Origin: Rhea pennata
Lineage: Eukaryota > Chordata > Aves > Rheiformes > Rheidae
Direction of reading: 5' to 3'
Assembly: GCF_028389875.1 (NCBI RefSeq)
Contig: NC_084666.1
Location: forward strand, 64,798,422 to 64,862,421
DNA length: 64,000 nucleotides
Shown here in pieces: positions 11,501 to 24,600 of this stretch (position 1 is the first letter of the stretch; every line of letters starts with the position of its first letter). Under the pieces are notes generated by a model. The model saw only the letters and a list, made by a program, of their open reading frames with translations. It was not told the DNA's origin and did not search any database. A program made the position numbers and the translations under genes.

Positions 11501-14500
11501 GTGTGTGTGAAGTACAGGAAAAAGCTCAGGGAAGAAAGTCAAGCAGCCCCGCTGTGTGTGTTGCACATAGAATTTATGCAATGAACAGTCATTGCATAAA
11601 TTAGACATTAGCAAGTAATCTAAACATGTGGGTGTTAGAAATTTAGTATACTAAGTTTTAAGATTTCCTGCCTTTCTAGTGATCATATAGTGAATGCTGA
11701 AAAAATGTAAAAAAAGATCTTCAGTCTTCCTCCTCTTTCCATTTTAAGCTTCTTCTCATTCTGTCTCATTCTTCTCTATGATACCCCATGTGTGAATCCA
11801 AATCTGGGTGAATCCTATTAGGTTTGTGGTAGGACAAACCTCAGGCACTCAGCACACTTGCTAAGAATTTAACATAACACATGTACCGAAGGATAAACAT
11901 TATACTCTGTTTTTGACAAACTGGTCATTACGATGCCATGTTACAAAAAGGAATTTTAGTGTTTTGGCAAATGGAAATATTGCCAGTTACAGAGGCATAG
12001 AAGATTTTTGCTGTTGGGTCTTGTGCAAATATAACTGTATGTAAACCGGCTACTCCTCACTTTTATACCTTACCTGCATATGTGCAAGTCCATGGAGGGA
12101 GAAGACATGCCTAGGTGGAAAAGGAGAAGCAATTGTTCAAGCAAATTGGCCACATCACTGATGCCACTCCTTGGCAAACTGGGATCGCCTCTGGTGCCCC
12201 AAAGAATTGAGAGGCATTTCCAGGAGCAGCAGTGAGTACCTCTCCTTCCCTGAGACAAGAAGGAGAGCAAATCTGGCTCACTTGCACCCTTTCTGCAGCC
12301 ATCCCTCCATTATAGCTTCTCCCTCTCTGATTTCTATGGCATGAGTGGCCTCCAGCCAAGCCTTTTATCCTCCAAGGTGACAAGATTAAAATTGCCAAGA
12401 GCACTGGGACAGCCTGAGCCAGTGCATACAGTGCAGTGCGTGTATTTCTCTCTTTTTCTATAAATAATATCTATGTGAACATAGGCAAGGAGAAGACCCT
12501 AAAAATGAGATACAGTCAATCTAGGAAAATGGGAATTTACAAGGAACTGACAAGTGAAGCCAGAATAAATACAGGAACTAGAATTTAAATCAGTTGTTAA
12601 ACATGGTTTCTAAAAGGCAAGAGTTTCTCAACACTTCTGTTCCAAGCTATTCTTAACTTCAGGGAGAAACTTAGAGAGATCAATGCTGAAAGACAATGTG
12701 AATATGATAGACTGCTAAGAAGCCCTTAAACAACTGTTACAGCACCCCATCCCTGACCCTTTGCTTCTGGCATTGTCCAGCCTATGAGTCCTTTAGAGAT
12801 GATAGTCTAAAGTTTGTGCAGTAGCATATCGGATCTTAATCTCCTTATGATATCCAGTTACTACTGTAATTGAAGCAATAAAAGCATGTATTAGTTCTGA
12901 ATTACAAGTTATCACAGAACATGACTAGTGATTTTTCTGGAATTTTGACTTGGTGTTCTAAGGAGTTTTTTTTTTTTGGTTCATTGCGCAAGCAAACAGA
13001 AAGATGACGATTCAGGGTATTGTGAGCTCAAAATTATGCTGGAGAAGCCACTAATCATTTTATCATACTCAAATTTTGAAGGAGTCACTCAGAGCAAGCG
13101 ACTTAGATGAATGTGCAGCAGTGGATAGGTCCCTAGTTTGAAGGGAGAACAGGGCAGGAAGAATAGGAAGTTTTGATTCAGTGTATTGAGGCAGTTCAAG
13201 GTACATAGAGCACTTTTATCCTCTATGTAAATTCACATCTAAATCTAAAACTGGAGTCAAGCAGACTGTTGGTGATTAGAAGATAATGGTCCCCAGGCTT
13301 GTATGTTTAGCTAGGTTTAAGCCTGTTCTTGCTTGAGGTGCATGGAGGACTGCCTTTTGCTAAATTTTTGAGTGGTTGGCTGTCTTTCCTCATGAAAAGA
13401 TGAAAAGGACATATGCCTGGCCCAACACATTTACCCCGCTGTTCCTCTACATTAAGGGTTCGTGTAATGTCCATTTTTACCTATTCACTTACTGTAATGT
13501 GTTGTTTTGTTGCAAAGTCTCATCTGTTTGTGATATATAGTAGCTCCATAAATTACAGTTTTTGGATTGTTGTGATTTTGTGCAAAACCATATTAGAGCT
13601 CTTGTCTCTGCTACTTGCTATGAACTAGGTTAGATGAAGGTTACTTGTTGCAACAGAAACTGCTTCTTGCAACACCAGCCAATTTTCAGAAGTCTTCAGT
13701 TACTTACACAAAGTACTTGGGAAAATCTCCACCTTATGTTAGATACCTAAGTGAGACTCAAGTTCCTGAAAATCTGGCCTTCACACTGGATGCTAACACC
13801 TAAAAATTTGGACTTGAGCTTGGAAAATCTGTCCTTATAAAGGTCAGGATTTACATGCAGCCTGTTTGTGAAAGGTTTCAGTGGGAAGGAAGTGCTGGCA
13901 GAGCAATCCTTTCCGTATCAACCTGTTTTGCTAAATGTTTTGCAGGCCACCCATTCTGCCTGCACAATAGAGCAAGGGTAAGTGAGCCACACTTGCTGAA
14001 ATTTATCCTTACTGATTTCATTTAGCTGATTTAAAAAAAAATGTTTTTCTTCACTGTTTTCCTCCTGATTCAGCAAGATACTTATGCAGATGATCTGGGG
14101 CACCTTCAGGTTGACAGTAATGTCATGACTGCTAGCTTTAAGTTATGCATAGGCCTAAATACTTTAAATACTTTATGCTGATCTTTCTACAGACAATTAG
14201 GAGGGATGATCAAAATGTTAGGCTTTGGCTGAATCCACTTCATAACCGGAGGGTTCTTTGCTATGTTGTTGTTTTTTATTAAAAAGTTTTTAAAATATTT
14301 CCTATAGCCAGAGAGCCTTAATCAGGCTAAGGAAGAGTAGTTAGAATAATAATAATGATGGTACTTTGCAGGGGGAAAGAAGAGGGAGTAGAAACAATAA
14401 AAAGAAAAACAGGGAAAGGCCACCCACCAAAGCTGTGGTGAAGGGATGTGATGTAAAGATCGTTGAGAATGTACACACGGGTCCTGGAGCTTCTCACATT

Positions 14501-16653
14501 CAAGTAACACATCTGAGCAGTTGCTGTCAGAGAGAGGAGGAGTCCTTCGTGGCTGAAGGTGTTGAATTGCAGTCTGCAGTTAGGTAATGTTTTGTATCAG
14601 GAGCTTGCTCTACGGGAGGTACTGCTTGTGCAAAGGCTGTCTTTACTGTTGGGTTTAGCAGTGGCATAGTCTTCAAGGAGAAAATTGTCTCGTTAGCTCT
14701 TGTTGATGAGACGGTACGCAGCCAGAATACTCCACATGTGCACAGCATGGTTTTCATCACACAATGCAACTAGTAATTGCTGAATACTTTTTGGCTGATT
14801 TTGAAAGCCAATCCCCACCTAAAGTGCAGAACAGTAAGTAATCATCCTCCCCTATCGCCAGTCTAATTCTCTTAGAGCTCTACAGAGGAGGCAGTAAAGT
14901 CACTGCAAGAGAGGCTTATAATGTTTGATCATATACAACCCTCCAAAAATATAAAGTAAATTCCTGAGGGATCATCCTGTAGCTAGATTGTGTCTGTGAG
15001 TGCACAGGTATTTAATTAGAAAGTGCTTTTATAAAGTCTGTACAGTATGCTGTGTTATCTGTTAATCCAAGTAGAAAATTAACCTATTTTTTAATGCAGA
15101 CCATTCCAGACATAATGACATAACAATTAATCATAAATAGCAAAATTCTGGAGATCAAAGGACTGTTTAAAACTCTCATGAAAAAGAGAAAGGAGGGAGA
15201 ATCTAACCTTCATACTCCATGCATTTCTTCAGGATTAGCCTCTCAGTGCTAATGCCCATTACTAAAGAAATCAACAGAATATGAACCTCTCTGATAGACC
15301 ACCATCCTCGCAGAATCAGGTAACAGTGTGTACGAGTCTCTATTTCTGTACATTTCCTACCGTGCCCAGCTACCTTCAGGGAACAGTTGTTTCCTTCACT
15401 TTGTTATGCCACTGTACCTTATAAATAGACCAAAGACTTAGACTGTGGGAAGGTGGTTTTCCGGAACTCATGATTGATTGTTATGAGGCAGGAACAGAAA
15501 ACCATTTTATCACAGACCAAAGTTAATTTCTGTTTATCAGAGCAAAAGTTACTTTTGGAGGGGCCTGTGCAGTCCTCAGCTGATAGAGATCAACTACTGG
15601 GGAAACGTTGCTGATAGCACTGTGCCAGTCTGTGACTGTATTTTGTGTGCATGTGCCCAGGTTGCATTGCAGAGTAGAGATGACCTAAAAATGCCCAAGT
15701 GGATGATGCATTGCAGGGGCTCAAGGCCAGAGATGTCTTTTTCCTTGCAGTTTTAAATATTCCCTTCTGAATTTTTCTCCCTTCCTAGTGCAGTTGTTCT
15801 CAGCCCAGCAACAGGACCAGGAGGGAAGGTTGTTGACGCTACATAAAATGAATCCCCAAATCATGATCAGGAGCAGATCTTCCCTCCTCCAAGCCAAATT
15901 AACAAAGCTGATGCTCCAGTGGACATCATATATTGTGTTGTGCAGCCCTAAGTGTACCAGCAACATCTTGCACAATTTTAAAGAAAGCGAAGATGGCCTG
16001 ACTTTAATAGATCAGAACAGGACTGTAGGAATGATTTTCCAAATGGGGCGAATTTGGGGAAACTAGACTGCCTAGTCACTGTAGTTGTGGTTGAGTTGGC
16101 TCGTAGTGATAATGTCTGGGTTGCTGACACATGTGAAACACCAAAGCTGTGGATGGAAAGTGTCAGTGATGCTGTGACAGTTTGGCTCTGTAGAGCATCT
16201 TGTGGCAGGTTTATTTTTGCTTAAGGCTGGAATTCATGTGTACGCTGTACATGGCAGCATTTCTATTTTGATTAGAATGAGTGTGTGGGAAGGTTTTTGT
16301 ATTTGCAAGCTGAGTTATTAAGGTATGATGATTTATAACGATAGATCTGGGCATCACCTGAGCTGTAAAGCTTTTCTCTGGGGAAATATGAGATAGCAAG
16401 GTAAAAATAATGCTTTCTGTGCAAATTAATTATATAGAATTATGGTTCAATAAAAGGAATATTTTACTGTATCTTATTCCAAAAGATCCAGAGTCTTCAG
16501 ACTCCCAGTGGGCCTCTTGATAATTCAACAAAACTGGAGAATATTGACAGTGTGGATGGCAGTTACAATCAGATTCAGATGTTATGAAAGTGTTTGGACT
16601 TCAGTTGCATTCAGAAGGAAAGAAGGACTGTAGGAAAATCAGTCCTGCAAAGT

Positions 16654-16654
<1 letters not shown>
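8591..16654. other. Intergenic, mainly simple repeats
   Basis: No gene recognised. Contents include an A run at 9006-9027, a (GT)n tract at 11492-11509 next to a T-rich stretch, and a G/A-rich stretch around 11125-11150. The open frames (for example 12111-12404 on - and 15788-16066 on +) have unremarkable composition. A stretch at 13740-13840 resembles an ancient dispersed repeat but I could not assign it. Confidence 0.55.
11492..11509. repeat. (GT)n microsatellite
   Basis: Nine GT units directly following a T-rich tract. Confidence 0.9.

Positions 16655-16688
<34 letters not shown>
16655..16688. repeat. Poly(A) run, 34 bases
   Basis: Uninterrupted run of A. No retrogene or SINE body is recognisable immediately 5' of it, so I treat it as a simple repeat. 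Confidence 0.95.
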
Positions 16689-16691
<3 letters not shown>

Positions 16692-19600
16692 TTTGTGCAG
16701 GCATTCAGAATGTGCCAGCAGCAGAGTAGGTTTTTTACCTTAGAAAAATATAGATAGATATTCTGCTCTTTCTTCAGCGTTCAGAATACTTGCAAGTAGT
16801 AAACAGGTCACCATAGTCTAACTATTGAAAACATACAGGAGCAACTTCACCTGCACAGAGAACAAAGGGATTAATGTCAAGTGTTGCTGAGCAAATTTGT
16901 TGTCTGAAAACTCCTTAACTGAGTGCAAGTCTGGAATGCTTCCGTTCTCCCTGTATTGCTCTAGTGTAATTATTTGTTTAAGAAGTATTCATTTGTTTAC
17001 TGCGTCAGCTGAAACTGATGTTTGCTTTGCAGAGACCCACAGGTAGCTATGGCCTCTTTGTGAAAGCTTAGGCATATTCATGCGTAAAAGAGGCATATCT
17101 TTCATTCAGAGCAAAGAGCTTAGATCCTCAGGATCCATTCAAAACATGCAGAGTAGAAGGTTTCATGAAAATATATGTATGTTTTTGTATATAATCATTT
17201 AACACAAGTGTACCATAGTACACTCATTAAGTATCAGTATTGTGAGAAATATGCAATTTGCTGGATAGCATATAGCAGATTCTCTCTTCCAGTTTGCTTG
17301 CTCCCCTTTTTGTACCATCAGCTATTTCAGTTACTGTTTTCTGGGTGTATCACTGATGGCAGCAATGTGATTTTTCTTGCCCACGGCTTTTGGGCTCAGT
17401 CAGCTTTCATATCCTGCTGTTTCCCTTGTTTTGGGAATTTGTATCCAACTACTGAGCTAGGCTTTGGTGTTTTCCACTGGCACTCAGCTAAGAGCTGATA
17501 GCTGAGGTGCTAACTAGAAATTTGGAAGATGTGAGTCTCCAGTTTTCTGCTGTGCTGCAGATTCTGTTTCACAGTAAGACAGTTACTGACTCTTTTCTGC
17601 TTCCACCTCTGACTTTGTGTACGTTACTATCACTCAGATTTAACTGTGATCAGGCTTGATAGTTTCTTTACAGTTAACAGTGAGCACAGGAAATCTGATA
17701 TTTAACAGCCTTCATAGTGAATAGCTGCAAAAATGATTACGTCTACAGTACTTTTAAGAGTAGAGCTCAGTCTGCTAATGAAACATGGAAGAAATCTGAT
17801 GATCCTACTCAGCTAAAATTATGCTTTTTTAGCTGAGAGCCAAGTTGGTCACTGTCTCCTGTTGTTAAATGCTTCTGCCAAGAGCATCAACATATACTTG
17901 GACTCTGAAAGAGAAAAACAAAATGAAGCATTCCAGGCTGAGGTTTTGGGATGTGTCCTATTCCATGTGCCTTTTATTATGATTCATGGTGGCTAAAAAA
18001 ATTTCAGTTAAAAAAGAGAACTTTTTGAATTCGATCTGCCCTTGTATGAACACCGTGAGACAAAACCTTGAAGCTGAATTGTTGGGAGGAACCTGATGCT
18101 GTGCTCCAGTAGTTGATTTTTCTCTGTTTCCTGGTCTTTAATGCACTGATAACTATTGTATTTTTTCTGCATGGCTTCTGTACGTTGTTAGGTCTTGATT
18201 TTTCTGTCATTGTGCTAATACACCCTGCTGCCATTGTTACCTCTTTTTTGGTTCCTAGGGTGGTTGTAGCTTTAAGTTACCTGTTTCTCATGTTGTGTTG
18301 AGCTGGGGATGATATGCTTCAATTTCTTGTAACCACCATTGAGGCAATATGAACAAGCAGATAGAAAGCTGCCTTTGGAAGACTTAAAGTTTATTCCTAT
18401 TTCTGCCAGTCAGTTGAGGCTACTCAGTTGACTTCATTGTGGCTCTGTTTCTTCTCTCACTGTGTGCCTGTTTTTGACATTTCAAACATGCACTATTTGG
18501 GAGAAGGATGTCTTTTACTCTGTCTTCGTGCAGACTATAAGGAAGCAAGAAGAAACAAGATCCAATTGCAACTGGATTTCTTGATGCTGTTGTAGTTCAA
18601 ATGAAGATTATGAAGAATGTTTACCTATTGCTTAATGCTCCATCAGTATCATAGTTTGCATACAGAGAAATAGAGTGCTATAAATTAAATAACCCTGTGG
18701 CTTGTGTAGGGATCCAGAATTAGACATTTACCTGCTTACCTGTTAGAATACTTTAAAAAATATATAAATCCATTAGTTATAATAGTCACAGAGACGCTCA
18801 TTAGGGATCACTAATGTAAGTAGTCCCACTCCAGATAGGGCTCTTTACCCCATCCGTTTTATCTTCTGTACTCTATAAGCTCACTGGAAATGTCTCTATT
18901 TTACTACTTCATACCATGTTTAGCATAACGGGAGCCTGCTCACAAGTGGAGGACTGTGTGCTACTGCAGATTAAATACTCTTAATGATAACTTGATAACT
19001 GGTCTGTCCAGTTTTGGCTCAAGGACTATTGTGAGCTTATGTGGAAAGTTAAGAATCCAAGAACAACTCAGTCTCAGAAGCTTATATGCTATATGGATCT
19101 TGGTAACTCTTTGGAAACTGCAGAGCTAACCCTGGACAGTCTCTGTCAAAACAGAGCCTACAAAGCAAACTAAGTTAATCTCTCTGACTGTTCTGGCATG
19201 ATGGTGAATTTGTAGGGAGTGTGCGTGTCTTGGAGAGAAGTTGTCTGACCACCTGTCTGCAGGAAGTGAAATGGAGTGTGAAAGAATGTACAGACTAGAA
19301 CAAAAGGATAGAAGTGGTAGGTTAGAGATTTAAACCAGGGAAAGGGGATTTCTGATTGCAGGGTGTACCAGGGTGAAAGCTGGCAGGATGGAAAGGAGAA
19401 CACATATTTTCCAGCAAGATAGCAACAAGATGAAATGGCAGTTGGGGGTGCTGCTAAGATGCACTTCCAAACTCTGAACAACAGTCCTGGAGAACAGAGG
19501 TAAACATCAGTGCCTCGGTGCAAATCCTTTTTTCTAGTAATATACATGTCTCCTCTTGGCTAAAGAAAAGCCTCATGAGTCGGAAAATCCATTGCAAAGT

Positions 19601-22600
19601 CCATGTGGTGCCTTCTTCAACAGAAGGCTCTCTCTGAACTCTGAATTAGCTGGTTCAGCAGACGGGAACTGCAGCACAGGCTGTGCTTGAGTACCTGTGG
19701 GTGTGACTGGCTCAAAGATGGGCAGAGTCTCTGCTTAAGAAATGGGTAACCAGAAAGAAGATTAGATCCTGTGTTTGTGTCTAGCACCACAGATTTGGAC
19801 TCTGCTGGCACTCCACAAGCTAAAAGGTCATATGCCTGGAGAGTTCACCAAGATCAAACTTCCAAACAGTATGAGAGTATGAGTATGCAAGTCACTAGTG
19901 CTGGCATGGCTTTTGGCCTGCCTGGCTTGTGGAGTGTTTCTCAACTCCCACCTGATCTCAGGCATTTCCCTTGAGATCCAGGTATGTGAGCACCATGTCT
20001 TCTACATTGGTGGTTCTCCTGGAATGGCCTTCCTTCAAGGAAGGTTCACCAGATGTCCAAGGTTTTAGCCTTCTTTCTTCTTTATGCTACAGAAGGGACC
20101 TTTTAGGCCTGTTTTTTGAAAAGAACAATGTCTTAAATCTGTTAGATGGTTTCTTGGTAACCTGTGACGATTACAAGGTACTTCCAAAAAACAACCACCT
20201 TTTTAAAGTAGTTTGGAGTTGAGAAGATCCTGCCACTGACCAGAGTGATTCTATGAGGTGGAGAGGTTGCTTACTGTGTGTTACAGGCATCATACAGTCA
20301 AGAGGAGTGGTAGCTTGCATGTTATTTCAGTGATAGGTCTGTGAAAAGACTATCACCTCCCATTACCACCTCCCTGTGAGTTCTGAAAAGTGCTGAGGTC
20401 TGTGACATTAGATTTCTAAATTCTGATGAGCTCATACATTGAAAGAACAAAGGTTGGGAAAACGTATACAATGACTACTGGACTTTTTTCTTGCCTTTTG
20501 TCTGTATTTAAATATTCTCAATTAAATTAATCTTTTCTGAAGGAGACACTGTTAAGTGTCATTCACGTGTTGGCCAAGCAAGATCAGTAGTCCTTCTCTC
20601 CAGCAGTGAAGTGCTGACAGAGAGCATTCGTGAACCGCCGTGCTTCCTACTGGCAAGCAGAGGGAGTGTCGAAATAAGCCTTGGTGCAAGAGAGTTGCTG
20701 TTGACCTTCCGATTTCCCAAACGTGAAAATGACTAATTTATTCAGCTTTTGCTTTCATCAGGTGTTAGAGCAGAAGTGTGATGATAAGTACATTTCCTCT
20801 GTAGTTGTGCCATGTGCCAGTACTTCCTCATGGAAAAATACCCCCACCTCTGATTGTAACAAGGAGACATCGGAAAGCAGAGTTACAGTTAAAGTAAAAC
20901 TGAATTTAATTTGGCTGACATGCAGGATGTGATAGGTTTATACAAATGGAGAACTTTCATGTAAGAGACTGAATTACTCCACACTAGAAAGCATCTCTTA
21001 TTTATTTATTTATTTATCTATTTTGTTTTATTAAGTAGATGGTCAAGAAGTGGAGCTTTAGCCAACTCTGCCACTGTTGTCTGATCTGTGGAGTTAGTTT
21101 CCTCTAAGAATTGTCTCTTGCTCCTTTAAAATGTGTTTTGTTTTCTGTTTTGTTCTTTTCTTTTGAGAAGGAAATTATCAAAGGTGACATCTTTTCAGCA
21201 TTTATAAAATGTTTTCTCTATAGAGTTTCACTTCCCTGTGAGATGTTCTCAAAAAAAAGCCTTCATCAATTATGGGAAGACAAGAAAGACTGCAACTCGC
21301 TTTAAATCAAGAGAGATAAAGCAGGCTCTTAAGTCATGAAATTGGGGAAGGGCTCTCTCAAGACTGGAAGAATGTATCTGCTTTACAGCTTACAGAAGAC
21401 CTATAGTCAGAAGAGCGCTGACTGCACATACCACAAAGAGGAATGCTGTAAGCACCACTATAATGTTAGATGAGTAACCTGATGCCCTGCTAGAGGTGTA
21501 GAATAATTGTTTAAGAGGAAGAATGGAAATTAATAGATGCTAAATTTGTTTTGACATGGTTGAGCTGTGAGTCGAAGGACGAAAACTTGCAAGCGTAATG
21601 CATTTAGGAAATACAGTCATATGTATGAAATGAAAATGGGCAAATATTTCCGTAACTGTCTGGAGGTTTCTTGGGTGCATCAACTGTTGGGGGCAAGATT
21701 CTGAGTTAAGTCAGTTTAAATTAGTCTGTTTTAACCCGTGAAGACAGATGGCAATAGCTGGACCAGATATACTGTTGGTGAAACTCTACAGATGAAAGTC
21801 CAACCAAGATAAACTCACATTGTCTATTCATGTATGTATTGCTGTATATGTTCGGGTATGAAGGTCTCTGCCTTGAGCTAAATAGATTATTTCTATGGAT
21901 GGCTTATAAACTTAGTTGAGTAACCAAGACATTTTTAGGAGTATGGGAGATTACTGAATTATAAACAGTTTCCACAAAGAGTTTGCAGCTTTTGACAAGT
22001 AAAATGTGCATAGTTACATTTCAGCAAACTATGCCTTTGCATTTTGTCAGGGCAGGCATTCATTCCAGGCCAACCACTGTAAAAACCTATTGGTTAATTT
22101 GGAGATGAAATTAAGGGTTCAGCACAGCCCAGAATTATGCTGGCAAAGTAAGAGCAAAAATAGTAGTTGCTGTTGTTTTTATTATTAAATGTATATCCAA
22201 TTTTAAGGGAAAAAATGCTTAATTCTAAGGAAAGGAATGAGAAAATTACAAAAATGGATCTGTTTCTGTTTCTCTTTTGCTCCCTTTTCCTCCCTCTAGT
22301 TCCTGACATTTAACCCCTCTTGGGGGAGATTGGTGTGATAGCATTTTTTCATCTAAAGCTCTGCTCACTGCAATTCCCACATGAAATATTGATTTCTTTT
22401 TTTCTAGCATCACAAGTCAAAGCACACCAGACTTAGAGGAGATTGCTTCTTTTTCAAGATCAGAGGAAGGTAAGAACACTGAGTAGCTGAAGCTTTTTGT
22501 CAAATCCTGCTTGCATTCAGAAGACTGACATTTAGGATATATGTTCATTGTTTTTCTAGGCGTTATCTGGTAAACTTAAGGTGCTTAAGAGAGGTCCCAT

Positions 22601-23100
22601 TAGGCCATGAGTGAGGTATGTATTTACCCCGCGTGGTTTCCTAGGCAGGACTCAAAATGAAACTCAAACTCAGGAGACAAACAATCTTATAATACTGAAT
22701 GAGGAGAGAGTTGCTTTAAGTGCTGTCAGCAGGCCGTGCTGAATTCACCTGAGATGGAAGTTCCTATTAGGTAGGTTGTGCTGTACCGCTGTTAGGCAGG
22801 TGTTGCAAGGTTTAAGTAGCTTTTGCAGAACACTGATTCTCAGAAAAAATCTCTTCAAATGCAAAATACCCTACGAAAAGATAAACACCTAGTTTAGGAG
22901 GTTTTGTGTGTTTAAGTAAATAATATAATAGGTGAGATTCCACTGAACAGAAGTCTACCTGTTTGTGTAGCACCTAGTGTAAGATCTATCTAGTATAAAA
23001 GTATTTATTAATTAATATAGCATTACCTTTTTGGATACTCTTTGCTTTTCAAGAACAATATTTCTATTGCAGCAGTACAGGATTTTCTCCATCAATTCTT
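16689..23100. other. Intergenic, no gene recognised
   Basis: AT-rich intergenic sequence. It holds a (TTTA)n tract around 21000-21020. The longest open frame, 19170-19547 on the - strand (125 codons), has no recognised motif and no flanking splice context. Nothing else stands out. Confidence 0.55.
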
Positions 23101-24600
23101 TAAATGTTTTCTGGTCTGAGAGCCAGGTGCCTCCACTCCCTGTGCTTTGCAGCGTCGTTTACACCAGCTCAATGGTAGCATGAAACACCCCAATCCCAAA
23201 CTCAGCGTTTGGCAGTTAGAGTGTGCTGGTGCTAGCAGTGATAGATCCTACCGTAGGCAGAGCGGTCTGGGGGCATTGCTAAGAGGCTGTAAACAAGGGC
23301 TACGGTCAGACTTTGGCACATTGTCAATACTGCAAAGCTGCCATGCAAGAAGTCTAATTGCTTGGCTACCTCATTGTGCAGTGCATAATATTCTTTTATT
23401 TTACTTAGTAGGATCAGTCATACGGTTATCATTTTAACTGAGAGTAAGACAGTGTTTGACTGTTTAATATTAGGGGAGATGTGAAATCTGCCCAGCAAAG
23501 AGGTAAAATACTAATGGTGGTTACTTGTCTGCATTAACTGGTTGTTGCTGCTTTTGTCCTCCGTTTCTTGATCATTTTTATTTCTCTCGGTAGCAGTTCC
23601 TGCCTCTGATTCCCCCCGGCTGTGGGAAGCAGACAGACCACAGGGTGAAAGGGGAGTGAGGGATGTAATTGAATGGCTCGGCAGGAGGCCCTGGGTGTGC
23701 TTAAGCCTGTGACTTGCTGTGTAAGCAGTTGCAGCGGGTGTTGTCTGCACTGTGAACAAAACAAGCAGAAAACTGTAAACTGGTGTTTGGGAATGGATTT
23801 GGTAATAAAGCAGTGCATCCGCGCTGCAGCGCAGCACCAGCAGACCTTATCTCAGTGAAGGATAGAGAGCAGCCGAGCAGTAGCAGCGGGGAAGGCAGTG
23901 TGGGCTTGTGTGCAGGCTGCTGAGCCCTGCCTGCGCTTTGTGCTGCCCGAGCAGCCTGCTTAAAGCTAGCTCAGATGCGTCTCTGCGCCGCTCTCTGCGG
24001 TGTCGGCAGTACCCTGCATTGTCTGCCCTCCTAGTCTCATTAGCGTCAGCTGTGGGAACGCGCCACCATCTGCAGTTACAGTCCTGCCTGGTGCTCTGCA
24101 GGTGTCTGAAACAGGAATAGGTCACTGTACGTGAGAGAAATCCTGAGGGAAGCATCGAGAATAGCTAAGCGGCTGGAGAGGTTGATTAATCAGGAGAGAT
24201 CAAAAGTGCTGCAGGAATTAAGTTTGGCCAGATGATTAAGATGTGACCCGAACCGTATAAAGACATTTTGGGTGGTCTCACAAGAGGAGGAGTTTCAAAT
24301 TAGCTGAAGCAAGAATGCTGGCTGAACGTCAGGCAAAGTACTCTAGCGGGAGCTCCCTAGTGTTTATTTACATTGGGCACCGCCTGGAGGTGCCCGGCTC
24401 GGCTCAAAGCCTCTTTGTGCCAGGCACAGCGCAAACGCGCGCACAGATGCAGATTGTGTGTCTGCCAAGAGAAGGTGGGAGGCCACCTGGGTCATGTAAA
24501 GCATACCAGACAAGGCAACAGAGCAGATATTGTTACGGAGGAGTCCTCTAGGGGAGGAGGGATAGGCAGGATGAGCTGTTAGGCTGTACAGACTTTGCTT
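23101..24600. other. GC/CpG-richer intergenic patch
   Basis: The sequence becomes richer in G+C and CpG than its flanks, most clearly at about 23815-24070 and again at about 24400-24450. Overlapping open frames on both strands are what composition alone would give. No protein family is recognised. It could be a regulatory element or a noncoding-RNA promoter. Confidence 0.4.

Noticed and set aside
16655..16688. 34-A run as the tail of a retrogene
   Set aside because: No processed coding sequence or SINE body was recognised upstream of it.
17535..17640. Possible MIR-like fragment
   Set aside because: Word order vaguely resembles the MIR core but the match is too weak to call by eye.
19170..19547. 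125-codon - strand open frame
   Set aside because: No recognised motif, no promoter or splice context, and composition not protein-like.
20220..20262. Possible CR1 3' tail
   Set aside because: Only a GATTCTATGAG-type ending matches; the preceding conserved CR1 tail sequence is not convincing.
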